Shown: positions 34,291 through 45,650 of the stretch, one piece after another | How the letters are laid out: every line of letters starts with the position of its first letter | Position numbering within the stretch: position 1 is the stretch's first letter | Assembly (NCBI GenBank): GCA_015680685.1 | Contig: MNCI01023373.1 | Span: forward strand, 287,959-351,958 | Length of the DNA: 64,000 bases | Direction: 5' to 3' | Source of the DNA: Gnetum montanum | Lineage: Eukaryota > Streptophyta > Gnetopsida > Gnetales > Gnetaceae | Made by a program: the position numbers and the translations under genes | Notes under the pieces: generated by a model | What the model saw: the letters and a program-made list of their open reading frames with translations, nothing else | The model's database searches: none | What the model was told of the DNA's origin: nothing

Positions 34291-35245
34291 ATTGACCTTT
34301 TGGTATGTAAATATGTTAAGGAAAATATATTACAAGGATGTTTTTATGGTTATTGTTTTTATACGAGAAAGAGAAATGAACTCAAGGACTCACAAGTAAA
34401 TTCGGGAAAACAAGGATTGAAGGGAGCATTGACAAATATGAAGAATTCAAGAAAAATATATCAATTTTCATTGAGGATCATTCCTAGATGTTTTGGAATG
34501 TTTCAAAGTGTTTCTAGCCCATTTTGATGAGTCTAGAATGTTATACGATCTATGGAAACTTTTTTGGAGGCATCCATAGGCTCCCAACATCAAAACAAGT
34601 AGTTTCATTTTTGGCCCCTATAGAAGATATGTATTTTCCATATCAAAGACATATTTCCGATAGGTAGCATAGGTGAATATGTCTCTAAAAAACAAAAAAC
34701 ATCTTTCATCTTACAAATATGTATTTTGTCAAACAAAGACATCTTCCTAGAATGAAGGCCAATTACAAAAGACATTTTTCACTAGAAGAAGATGTCTTCC
34801 ATGGTTGTTTGCTAGCTATTGCACTAGTTCCAAGATGAATCTAGAAACATATTGGCTATAAGAAGATTTCAATCTCATTAGAAAAAGAGAAAGCTTTAGT
34901 ACTAACAATTGTAAATCATCTAGTAGTCATTGTAATCATTGTTGTTCCTCATTGTACTATCATTTTTTTTAATTAGTCAAAGTAAGCTATTCCTCAATGT
35001 ACAAGGATTAGAAAAATTAGTTGCATTTATTCCCTCTGATTCTAGTTCTTTTTTATTTCCTTGTGTGGTTGATGTACTTATTGTAGGAAGACATCTTACT
35101 TGAGCTTGTTGGGATGTTGTGGGATTGAGTGTTGGTGTAGCTCCATAATACTTCAAAGTGAAGTGCAAGTTGTAAAGGTAGTAGAATCCTTAAAACCACA
35201 TTCTAAGCTTATCAAGACCTTGCAGAGTTGAGTGGATTCTATTGA
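34290..35245 (+). repeat. copia B LTR, left portion
   Basis: Starts (T)ATTGACCTTTTGGTATG, the counterpart of TGTTGACCTTTTGGTATG at the copia A LTR (45,518, minus strand). It matches that LTR through the AAAGACATCTTCC blocks near 34,740 and the GTTGTGGGATTGAGTGTTGG block near 35,110, up to GAGTGGATTCTATTGA, where another element interrupts it. It resumes at 43,807. Confidence 0.82.
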
Positions 35246-36872
35246 TGTCAGCCTCACCCACGCTAGCCACGGGGCAATGATTAGTAGTTTTGATTCCACA
35301 AAGAAAAAAATGAAAGAGATAAAGGTTCAAAAAATCATCTCATGTACATTTTATAATTAGAACTATTTAAGATTTAAGAGAATTGTATGTTTTGCCTTGT
35401 ATGAGAGACAATTAATATTTAAATTGAGTTGTAATCATCATCCTACCCATATTGAAATAAAATATTGATGAAAATTATAATATAAGACTTCTATTCATGA
35501 TAAGAGTTCATCATAGATTCCTTTTCTACCTTAATCTTAAATATAATTTTACATACTCAATGCCAATGATGAAAGGTTGCAGTGATCCAACTCCTGGGGA
35601 GTTTATAAACTAGGGTTGGCTCTTGTTGAAAGGCCAAGACAATATACCAATGAAGCTATGCCATAAATGGAACATTATAATAGTGATCAAAATAGCTACT
35701 ATTCATGAAAATCTATTATTTATCATTTGGAATCTTAACATGTAAGTAGCACCCTTGTTTGATTTGTGTGTCCATTCAACCTTTTGAGAATTCAACTCAT
35801 GTTTCATTAACACATTACTAGATATTTTATGTACCTTATTTTTTCCTTCATTTATTAAAGTAGTAAGGTTTCCAAATTACAACATATAAAAAAAATGTAG
35901 GTGGGATGAAAATTATCATTAATAGAACTTAAAGCATAACATATGTTCTGTAAAATAGCTTGAGTTAAAAGATATCAATGACTTCTAAAATTCTGCATTT
36001 TACCATGGTTTTGATATTTTTGAATTTACCATAGGTTAATGCATATGCTGCATTAGATGCCACATAAAATCATGGGAAACATGGAGTTGTGATGCTAGAT
36101 AGCCATCAAGAGTTACATAACAAACATGGTTGGTGGGTGAGATGTTGTGGCAATCATAGTGGGAGTTATGGGTGGTGTTAGATGACAAGGGATTAGAGGG
36201 TAGCCATCCCATCTTTGCAAATATGAAATGGTGACTATAGCATTGTCCTCTCTCTCCCTCTTTCTTTCTCTCTCTCTAGAATGTGGGCCTCTAGAGGAAA
36301 ATCAACGTGTAACAAAATATCTAGGTGATGGTAGTAGCACATGATAGTCAGAAACAAGGGGTGGTAGCATGTTCCTATAGCAAGAACACTTTCCCTCTTT
36401 CTTCCAAAGCTATAGGCATGTGGTGGATGACTATAATGAGTAGTCTCTCTCTCCTTCCTTTCCTTTTCACATGACAACAGTGACACATTCTGATAGCGTA
36501 CATGTAGCAAGCAGTTGGTGGATGATCAAAGTAGATCTCTCACTCTCCTTTTTACTATTTATCTTTCTCCCTCTTTAGTAGTTTGGGATTTCCTACCTAT
36601 TAGTGGGCACCATTGGTAGTGATGGACAAGCAATAGTAATGGGGGACTAGGACATATTTAATTTTTTTGTTACCTATTGTAGTTTTGAATTTTAGGACAA
36701 TCATTCAATTTTAATTTCTTGATTTTTCTTGTTTGGTTTATTGTTTTAAAACATCATATGACCTTCTCCAACTAAGACTAGTCCTAGCTTTCCATACACA
36801 TATTGGAGGCAGTAGTCTCCTAAAATGAGTTTTTTTTCTCAGTGTTGGTGCATACAAAATTTATGCATCAAC
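35246..36872 (+). repeat. 5' LTR of the nested gypsy element
   Basis: From about 35,402 (AGACAATTAA) onward the sequence matches 41,553 onward closely, with long runs such as TCATGATAAGAGTTCATCAT. The first 155 bases align only weakly with 41,485-41,552. It ends GTGTTGGTGCATACAAAATTTATGCATCA, matched at 43,771-43,800. Confidence 0.72.
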
Positions 36873-36879
36873 ACCTTTT

Positions 36880-36892
36880 TGGCACTAAAAGG
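36880..36892 (+). promoter_or_regulatory. candidate primer binding site
   Basis: TGGCACTAAAAGG follows the LTR end after ACACCTTTT. Many plant gypsy elements have ...TTTTTGGCGCCGTTGCC here; only the first five or six bases fit, so the match is weak. Confidence 0.25.
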
Positions 36893-37596
36893 AGGGAAAT
36901 TTTTCTAGCCTTTATTTTTCCATATTAGTTTCTCCTGTCATTTGTCTTGTTCCTAACTTCTTTTTGAGCTAATTTCAACACTTATTTGTTTCACTAAAAT
37001 CTCTTATTTCAACCTTAGTTTTTTTAAAAGAAATATTTTGTTTTATTTTTTAAAGAAATTTTGAGCCCTTTATTTTCCAATTCCAAAAGTCTATTTCCTA
37101 AAATTTTTGTTACCTAAGTCTCATCACCTATTTCTAATCCTTTTTTTAGAAACCCTCATTTCCTAGTCCCATTTTAAATTTTTGTTTTTGTGGTCCTTAC
37201 CTAAGTCCTGACTTTGGTAAGGTTGTTTTATTTAATTATTTAATTTTAAATTTATTTTTCTAAAATTTTTCATTTTACTTTGTTCCATTAAATTTTCTAA
37301 ATATGACAATTTCATGCATTTATTTTTCTTTCAAAAAAAAATATTTTTTTAAATAGCATATTTTAGTGTTTTTATTGTTTTTCAAAAAAATATTATTTTA
37401 ATATTTATTTATGTTTACTCAATTTTATAGCTTTATTTGAACATTTATATTCTATGATTCTTGTTTTATGAGCAAACCCTTTGAATAAGAATCACATACC
37501 TCTACCCCTAACCGACCAGCTACCTATCAGTTTCCATTAAGAAAATAATAAGCTTAAGGTTTTCCAAGTTTTATTCTTAGGAGAACACAGGCTAGG
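36893..37596 (+). other. leader of the nested gypsy element
   Basis: T-rich non-coding sequence between the LTR and gag, with no recognised structure. Confidence 0.45.
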
Positions 37597-39565
37597 ATGG
37601 CAAGAAATCAACCCCTGGTGAGAAATCCATTTAACTTTAGCAATTATCACAACATCCCAAAATCATTCCAAAATATAAATTTGTGCTTCAATCCCACAAC
37701 CCTTACTAATGATGCTCTCCAACATATACAATGTTTCAAAATATTACTATGCATCCATAACATTGTACAAAATGACATAGTGTGTAGGGTATTTGTGAAA
37801 ATGTTTAGGAGTAAATCCATCCAATGATTTTTGATTCTCCCAAATTCCTCTATTTACTCATGGTAGGAGTTTAAAAATAAGTTCCTAATTTAGTTCAACA
37901 AGTTCACTAGCCCTGCCATAGCATTAAGCAACTTCACATGCTTAAGAAAGCTACTTGGGAAAAATGTTCAAGATTATAACCTAAGATTCCTTCTTCAGCT
38001 TGCTTATGTGCCAAGTGATATGTGCCCACAACTTGGTGGCATTTTCAATTTTTACTTGTTCACTATTGATCCATTCTTTGCCTATAACATCAAATCTAAT
38101 CCAAACATAACAAAAATACGAGTGATGGCTAAAGTTGTCAAGTTAGAACAAATTACCCTCATGAATAGTATTCAAACCTAATTTAGGATTAACCCCATGC
38201 AATCTAGTCCTCTACCTTTACCAACTTTCCTAATGTCTAATACTTTGTCTCAGACTCCTCCCCCCTTTCAACTAACTCAAACTTCACACAATTGTTTTCA
38301 AGGTTGCATATCCCCTTGATTTCTACCACCTAACATTGGTTTGAATGATGACCAATTAAAGGCCTTAATTGAATTCATCATAAACCCAAATGGGATATCT
38401 AATCCCATTAAACCTACAACTCAAACTCAAAATCAAATGACCTAGATATTAACTTCACTGCAGAAACATTCAAATGAAGTAGTTAAATGAAAGTGTAACA
38501 ATAACAAAGGTCCTATGGAACCAGAAAAGCCAAGCACATTAGTCAATGATGATTATTTTTTCCTTCATAACACTAGGTGACACTCTAAAAAAACTTCTCC
38601 CCAATTTTTAGCACTATATGATTACAATGCCCAAAGTCAAAAAAATGGAAAAACTATAGTTATGGTCTTGAACATATCCAATGAAACAAAGAATTAAGAA
38701 GTTCCATCATTGGCACAAGTTATGGTAAGAGGTCCAAATCCACATAATACTTGCTACCATAGGCTTAGTGAAATTATGAAAAACACACAACAAAAAACTA
38801 GAAATGATCCTTATACTCCTCCAAATAGAAGAGCTCCTAGTTAAAACAACACAAACAACCAAATCAGACCATTCCAAGTAAATACCTCACAATGACCAGA
38901 ACCCCATTCTATACTTATAATAACTCCATCTCAACAAGAAGCCAAATATGAACATAGCAATTATGATCTAGTTGAGGATTTGAAGAAAATTAAAGCTAAC
39001 ATTTCAATGTATGACCTTCTACAGTTTAATAAAATGAAAGATGTGATCCAAGAGATAGTTCATAGACCAAAAAATAATAAATAAAAATCTCCAACCCTCA
39101 ATATAAAAGTTCACATCATAGAACATTCTAATGCATTATCAATACAAAACATAAACAATTCTATGATGAATAAGAAACAACAACCTCCTTTCCTAAAAAA
39201 TTCAATTATTTTAGAAAAGAACATTCATAATTGTTTGATAGATTCTAGAGCAACTATTAGTATCATGCCACTTGATGTATGTAAGACTTTAGGAGCATGG
39301 ATGCTACCACAAATGAGAAGTGTGATACAACTTAATGGGATCATTAAAAGGAATAAAATTACAACTTAAAAAAACCCTACATTTACATGTTATACAAAAA
39401 TCTTAGTACTTGATATGTCACCTACTTATAGTGTGCTCTTATCAAGGACTTTTGTAGCCAAGTTTGGGGTGTTCTTTAGGTCAAATTTCTTAGAATTATT
39501 AATCCTTATCAAAGGAAAATTTAAATATATGGTCATACCAAGAGAGCCTTTCTATAAACAAGTAG
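37597..39565 (+). pseudogene. gag-protease remnant of the nested gypsy element
   Basis: One reading frame runs from the ATG at 37,597 (MARNQPLVRNPFNF) for about 650 codons with roughly a dozen stops. Gag features: LGKNVQDYNLRFLLQLAYVP, then MCPQLGGIFNFYLF and VMAKVVKLEQITLM. Upstream of protease is YEHSNYDLVEDLKKIKANIS followed by MYDLLQFNKMKDVIQEIV, the pre-protease motif of plant gypsy polyproteins (YD.LAHL..IPA..SVYDAL type). Protease starts near 39,230: CLIDSRATISIMPLDVCKTL, where the catalytic Asp-Ser/Thr-Gly has Arg in place of Gly, so it cannot be active. A frameshift follows near 39,560 (the next frame gives GVIEVECGKHVINDHVSEIT). It would have encoded the particle protein and the maturation protease. 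Confidence 0.8.
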
Positions 39566-39786
39566 TTACAACCTTTGATTAACAAAATCAATCTTTATAT
39601 TGGAGTTATTGAGGTTGAGTGTGGCAAACATGTTATAAATGACCATGTGAGTGAAATTACAAAAATAAATCCTTTTCGTCATATATATTCCACCCAACCC
39701 TATCAAAATTCTAGAGAATGTGAAGAAATCTATGAAGATACCTTGCCTTATCACCAACATGATGGAAGGGATTTCTTTTCGATGGC

Positions 39787-40400
39787 ATGCCAACTTTAAG
39801 GAAGGACAAAGATATAAATGAGATCTCAATCATTAAAACATTAGAATATTTGCCAAATTTTGATGACATATTAATTAAACATATTCCTAGAGAAGCTATA
39901 TTTGATGACTTACAAAATCTTAGACCTATTAGAGCTAAGATGGAAATTCAGATGAAAAAAGAGTTTGATGAACTTTAAAAGTATAAAATTATTCATATTA
40001 TTAAACATTCAAATTTAGTTCCTGATAGAAAATGAACAACCAAATTACGATTATGTCTTGATTTTCATAATCTTAATCATTGAAAATTTGTTAAAAGATG
40101 GCTTGACAGGAAACATGCCAGTAAATTATTTAAGATAGAAGACCTAGTCCTAAGAAATAGTAGAGCATTCAATCAAGCAAGTCTTCAAAGTAAGTTCTCT
40201 CCTACATGGTTAGGCCCATTCTGAGTTAAAAAAATCATTGGCCCCAATTTTTACAAAATTACTGATGTGCAAGGACATAAGTTACATAGGAATTTTAATT
40301 CATTTCATTTGAATCATTTCTACTCAGCTACCCCAAATGGACACCTTAGATCCTTAGTTGCATGCTTTCATTCCTTTCACCATGTATTTCATTTGTATAT
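39787..40400 (+). pseudogene. fused RT N-terminus and integrase C-terminus (internal deletion)
   Basis: The frame opens with LRPIRAKMEIQMKKEFDEL, the start of RT, and continues KTTKLRLCLDFHNLNH-like wording (stop within) at about 40,035-40,085. After about 40,100 it reads KLFKIEDLVLRNSRAFNQAS, SKFSPTWLGPF and ITDVQGHKLHRNFNSFHLNH, which is the C-terminal end of integrase. RT palm, RNase H and the integrase core are absent, and the two sides remain in one frame. The product would be non-functional. The joint lies at about 40,095-40,115. Confidence 0.8.
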
Positions 40401-41484
40401 AGTTGCATTTGAATTTTTTCTTACATTTCCATCATCTCTTTCTTAGCATATTGGTTTTGGTTTGATTTGTGATTTTCATATGATTTTAATAATTATTATG
40501 ATTATTTGAGTTACTAGGCATTGGGTCATCATAACACCATTAGAAAAAAATGTAGGTATAATGCTTCATATATCCTATTACTATTACATAAATTCTCCTT
40601 TATATTTTATATTTCAATAATGCTATGATTCTTCCTAGTCCTTTTCAAGGTTTTAGTTTTATTTGTTACGTTGGATTATGGAGAATGGGATTTATGCTAG
40701 TTATCATGTAATCATAATTATCATGTGAGTGTAGGATATGTGACATTGGAGAATGGTTAGCCACAATTGCTAGGTGACCATGGAAAATGCCATTTTTTCC
40801 TCTTCTAAGCCCCATCCCTCAAGTGCGAAAATCCATGGATATCTTGTGAGCAACAAAGTGAAGTGTGTTCATCTCGACTTGAGAACCCTTAGTCACCTAA
40901 GAGACATTCTATGATGTCATTAGATTATAATTAAAGGCACATACATGAGGGTTGAACTACACCATGGGCAAAGTTCCAAAAGGATAGTGTTCTTTAGCAA
41001 TGCAGCTAATTGGCCAAACTCATGTTGGAATTCCTACCTCAAGAATAAAGTACACTATAAGTTTCCTTAAGAAAGGAGACAAAATAAAAATAATTAGAAC
41101 CATGTTCATTGGTAGTGTAATAAGTTCTTGAGTGTGTTGGGGTCTAGTAGTAATCCTCACCCTAGCCTCCATTTCTTGTTTAAACCTATTTTTTCAAAAT
41201 TCAAAAAACGAAAAGAGAAAGCAAATGATCCCTTTTTCCTATTCCCTTTTTAATGTCAAAAAGAAAATGGAGTCCCAAGGAAAAATCTAAAAGTTTCCAC
41301 TAGCCACAATCTAACTTAAGCTTGTCCTCCTCATTAAGTTTGGCATATGTCTCATGCTCAAATTAGTCTACATAACATTTACTTTTACTTGTGAGAAGAT
41401 TGGGAATACATAAATACATATATATATGTATGTATGTAGTTAAAAAATAAAATTATATATTTAGAGTTTGATTAAATAAGATGG
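40401..41484 (+). other. 3' untranslated stretch of the nested gypsy element
   Basis: No coding signal. It contains an (AT/GTAT) patch near 41,415-41,440 and no clear polypurine tract; one may lie near 41,205-41,285, where A/G-rich strings occur. Confidence 0.4.
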
Positions 41485-43806
41485 TGTGGTAAGGGTGGCC
41501 CACATCTAGTTCTCTCATGATGATATGGTTATTTTTATCATGTTTAGATTAGTGTAGTAGACAATTAAGATTTAAACTGGGTTGTAATCACCATCCTACC
41601 CATATTGCAACAAAATATTGATGACTATTATAACACAAGGCTTCTATTCATGATAAGAGTTCATCATAGATTCCTTTTCTATCTTAATCTCAAATATAAT
41701 TTTACATACTCAATGCTAAATATGAAAGGTTACAATTATCCAACTCATGGGGAACTTATAAACTAGGGTTGGCTCGTGTTAGAAGGTCAAGCCATTATAC
41801 CAATGAAGCTATGCCATAAATGGAACATTCTAATAGTGAGTAGAATAGCTACTATTTGTGAAAATATATTATTTATCATTTGGAATCTTAACATGTAATT
41901 AGTGGCCTTGTTCCATTTGTGTGTCCATTCAACCTTTTGAGAATTCAACTCCTCATGTTTCATTCACATATTACTAGTACTTATTTTTTTTCATTTATTA
42001 AAGTAGTAAGGTTCCAAAATTACAACATACAAACAAAATGTAGGTGGGATGAAAATTATCATTAATAGAACTTAAAGCATAACATATTTCGAATAAAACA
42101 TGTTGAGGTAAAAGATATCAATGGCTTCTAAAATTTTCAATTTTACCATGGTTTTCATATTTTTGAATTTACCATAGGTGAATGCAAATGTTGCATTAGA
42201 TGACACATAAAATGATGGGCATTGTGAAGTGGCAGTGTAGGATGGTGACTAGGAGTTACATAATAGACACAATTGGTGGCTGAGACATGGTGGTGGTGGT
42301 TGTGGGACTTATGGGTAGGACATTAATTATGGAGGTTGATGACATGGTAACTAATGTGATGGTGGTAAATGGTGGTTTCAAGTAGTAGTGGTGGATGTTA
42401 CAAAAGTTCTCAACAGTGGTAGGGTAGTGGTATCCCTATCTCTCCTCCCCTCCTTGGGCTCAGAAATTAGCAAAGGGGACATTAGGCATCCTCTTCTCCC
42501 ATATACTAGTAGCTCATCTCTCTCTCCATGGTGGGTAGAGGTAGAAGCAGGAATGTCAGTAGGTGATCAAGGTTGCAACATCATTGGATAGGGTGTGCCT
42601 CCTTTCTCTAGGAGTAGTAATGTGATGGTAGATGGTAGGTAGCACCTACATCCTCCCTTCCTAGCAACTAAGGTAAAACCTTTTCTCTCTTCTTTGTCCA
42701 TGTGGTAGGATCTAGTAGTCCTCTCTCTCTCTCTTCTACAATGCATTGCAAATCATGCATTATAGATAATGTAGGCATGATAGTAGTAAGTAGGAAAATA
42801 GAATAGTGACACATCATCATAGCAGTGGATAGGTAGTTGATGCAACAGGCTCTTCCCTAGTAGTTTCTGCTACACATTTGTAGCAACACAGATAGCATAG
42901 TACACATGAATGATGAAGCATGTGATCGTGAAAAGTGACCTCTCAAAGTGATGCATCTCTCTCTCTCTCCACTACATCCAAATGCAGATGCATCAACAAC
43001 AATGTGTCATAAGTGTCCTCATTTTGGTAGATGATGGTTAGCGGTGGCTACAACACATGATGTAGATGTGCAATGTGCAGTCTTCTCTCCTTTCCTCTAT
43101 AGGCATACATAGTAGGAAACACTAGGGCATTAGTAGAGTAGACGATAGCTATAGTCTCTCCTAGAGCAGATAGCAACAACATCTCTCTCTCTCATCAATT
43201 CCTTGAAAGATGATGACAAGTGGCAACAGTCAATAACTTCAATAGGTGATCTCTCTTGATGGTGGTAGGGTGGCATCAGAGAGTATGGGATAATAAAGTA
43301 GCCTCCCTCTCTCTATAGATCCAAATTGGTAATTATAGTAGGGTTTCCTTTTCCTCCCATAATGGTGAAGCTACAATAGGCAACCTTCCTAGGTTTTCTA
43401 CCATCAACGATAGGTTGTGTGGTAGGAAACAACAAGGCATGTGGTCATGGAACACTAGATAGATCTCTCTCTTCCACTCTCCTGATGGCTACACTAGTGT
43501 CGGCTACAATAGCATCTATACCAACAAGATGGCATGAACCAACGATAGCAACAAAGGACCAGGAGAACATTTAAATTCACTAATTACTCCATATTCATTA
43601 AGCCTTTGAATTCAAGAGTATTATTCAATTTAAAATTTTCAACTTTTAATTTAATTTACCTTTCCTTTTTGAACATAACATAACCTTCTCTAGTTGATGC
43701 TATTCTCGGGTTTCTATATCCATATGGAAGGAACTCTAGGTAATAGTCTCCTTAAAAAAGTTGTTCCCCAGGTGTTAGTGCATCCAAAATTTATACATGA
43801 AAAAAT
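41485..43806 (+). repeat. 3' LTR of the nested gypsy element
   Basis: About 700 bases longer than the 5' copy. The extra sequence lies in 42,250-43,600 and is rich in CTCTCTCT and GGTGGT/GATGGTGG strings, where the 5' copy has only about 36,120-36,550. The closing part from TTTATTTAATTT-like sequence near 43,630 to CATGA at 43,800 matches 36,700-36,870. Confidence 0.68.
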
Positions 43807-44010
43807 TTGTAACATGAAATAACTCCCAATTAAAGATTAGAGCTTGTACAAGGTGTGGTATCCTTCAAACCACATTTATAAGGAACAAAATCTAAAGGTA
43901 TGCTTAAAAACTACCCTTCAAGTGTGGACTACCCAAGTTGGGGAACGATGTTAAAATTGGTCTATGATTTATGTTAAAGAATTTTTATTTGGGAAAATTA
44001 TTCATCCCCC
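43807..44010 (+). repeat. copia B LTR, right portion
   Basis: Continues the copia LTR interrupted at 35,245: AGAGCTTGTACAAGGTGTGG, then CTTCAAGTGTGGACTACCCA and a closing CCCCCATTTCTAAGTTCAAT. These match, in reverse, the minus-strand LTRs at 44,346 and 49,081. The exact last base is uncertain. Confidence 0.78.
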
Positions 44011-44345
44011 ATTTCTAAGTTCAATTATCCTCATTATCTTCCTTTTAAAGAAATGACTCTTCTTTATTTTGATTATCAAATGTGCCTCCTTCAAATTAAG
44101 GCATAGCTACCTCAAGTGATCTAACTATTCTTCCTCATTTAGGTTGTATACCAAAATGTCATCAAAGAATAGAATACATTGCTTGTCATTCAAATCTTTG
44201 AGGACATCATGCATTAATCTCATGAATGTAATAGGAGTATTTAAAAGCCCAAATTATATCACTAATTTTTTAAACAATCCATCTACAATCTTAAAAGATT
44301 TCTTTAATTCATCATCATGCCTAATCAAAATTTTGTGATAACCAC
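44011..44345 (-). pseudogene. fragment of a Ty3/gypsy reverse transcriptase
   Basis: Minus-strand reading gives FKIVDGLFKKLVI, FGLLNTPITFMRLMHDVLKD and LFFDDILVYN, the RT palm of a chromovirus-type element (usual form FGLTNAPATFMRLMN... VVYFDDILIYS). The catalytic pair Asp-Asp is retained, with FFDD for YFDD. Only about 110 residues remain. It differs from the Tat elements, whose matching segment reads YIDDIAVKS. It is caught between two copia LTR ends that face each other, so it is a remnant of the older target sequence. Confidence 0.78.
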
Positions 44346-45518
44346 TAACAATCATTAAACTTAGAAGGGGGGATGAATAAGGTTTCTAAAATAAAAATTA
44401 ATTAGCCAAATCACATATCAAAATTTTAAAATGGTTTTCCAACCTAGGTAGTGCACACTCATAGGATAGTTCACTACCACACCTCTCAACTTTGTTTCTC
44501 TCAAATGTGGCTTGAAGGATATCAAAGCCTATACAAGCTCTTAGCTCCACTCTAAAGTGATTCAATGTAAGGAATCCACTCAATTTCAGAAGGTCTTGAT
44601 AAGCTTAGGATGTGGTTTCCAGGATCTCAGAACCTTTACAACTTAAGCTCTACTCTAGAGTGTTATGGTGCTACACCAACACTTAATCCTACAAGATCTC
44701 AACAAGTTCAAGTAAGATGCCTTTCCATAAGAAGCACATCAACCCTACAAGGAAAAAAAAAAGAGAAAAAAAATCATAACAAAAGAATGCAGCTAAATTT
44801 TTTGATCCTTTGACTTTGAGTTATAGCTCACTTTGATCATTTACAATAGATAAAAGATAATACAATGAGAAGAAATAACAATAGAATGATGTATACAATG
44901 ATTCTATGATAATGATAAATGATGATACATAATGCTTGCTCATTTCCTAATGGAATGAAGTCTTCTTATAGCTAATATGTTTCAAAAATAACATTGGAAT
45001 TCATGCAATGTCTATCTAATAGTCACTAAAAATGTCTTCTTCAAGATTGAGATGTCTTTCTACATCACACCTTCATTTTGGAAAGATTTATTTTCCATAG
45101 GAAAGACATCTTCATGAATATGTCTTTCTCATCAGAATGTTATCTACTATTTTTTAGAAACATCTTCTTTGAGCAATCTTCAAACTTGGCTAAGACATTT
45201 TTTGTTGCTTGGAAATTTCTTTTCTTGATAGTAGATGTCCATTATTTTTGCAGGACATCTTCACTAATTCTCCTTCTCTGCATCCAATACATATGCTATT
45301 TCTTAGAGACGTCTTTCTTTAGTTCTCCTTGCACTTTAAAATATTCTATTTTTCATGCTCTTGAACTATTGTGTGCTTCGTTGAGTTTCTAATGATGTCT
45401 TTCTTCTTCAAGTTCTCCTTTTGTTTTAATCTAAGTTCTTATCCAATAGACATAACAACCACACAAAAATCCTTATTCTCCATTTTCCTTAATGTTTTGA
45501 CATACCAAAAGGTCAACA
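44346..45518 (-). repeat. copia A 3' LTR
   Basis: About 1.17 kb, from TGTTGACCTTTTGGTATG (complement of 45,501-45,518) to AATGATTGTTA (44,346). It holds several GAAGACATCTT-type strings. It matches 49,081-49,890 and, in opposite orientation, the two copia B portions. Confidence 0.83.
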
Positions 45519-45650
45519 ATCTCCTCCTTTCTAGTAATGTCCAAAACAAAAGAAAATGGGTTAGTCTAATCACAATATACATAAGCACTCTAATCACAAT
45601 ATACTCATCAATATACATAAGCACCTTAATTCTTCCTCTTTTTCAACATG
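45519..45650 (-). promoter_or_regulatory. copia A polypurine tracts
   Basis: On the minus strand CTAGAAAGGAGGAGAT (45,519-45,534) abuts the LTR, and TGTTGAAAAAGAGGAAGAA (45,629-45,647) lies about 110 bases upstream. Spacing and sequence resemble the repeated tracts of copia B. Confidence 0.7.

Larger units (their letters stand above)
35246..43806 (+). mobile_element. Ty3/gypsy element nested in the copia B LTR, internally deleted
   Basis: A plus-strand element with long terminal repeats of unequal size, a gag-protease frame and a joined RT-start/integrase-end remnant. The flanks are the two halves of one copia LTR: GAGTGGATTCTATTGA on the left and ACATGAAATAACTC... on the right line up with one continuous stretch of the copia A LTR (about 44,560-44,590). 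That fixes the insertion limits to within a few bases. A clear target-site duplication is not visible (ATTGA against TTGTA-like ends), probably lost to decay. Confidence 0.75.

Noticed and set aside
35397-43811. TTGTA at 35,397-35,401 and 43,807-43,811 as the target-site duplication of the nested gypsy element
   Set aside because: The left copy lies about 150 bases inside the limit set by the split copia LTR, so the match is probably chance.
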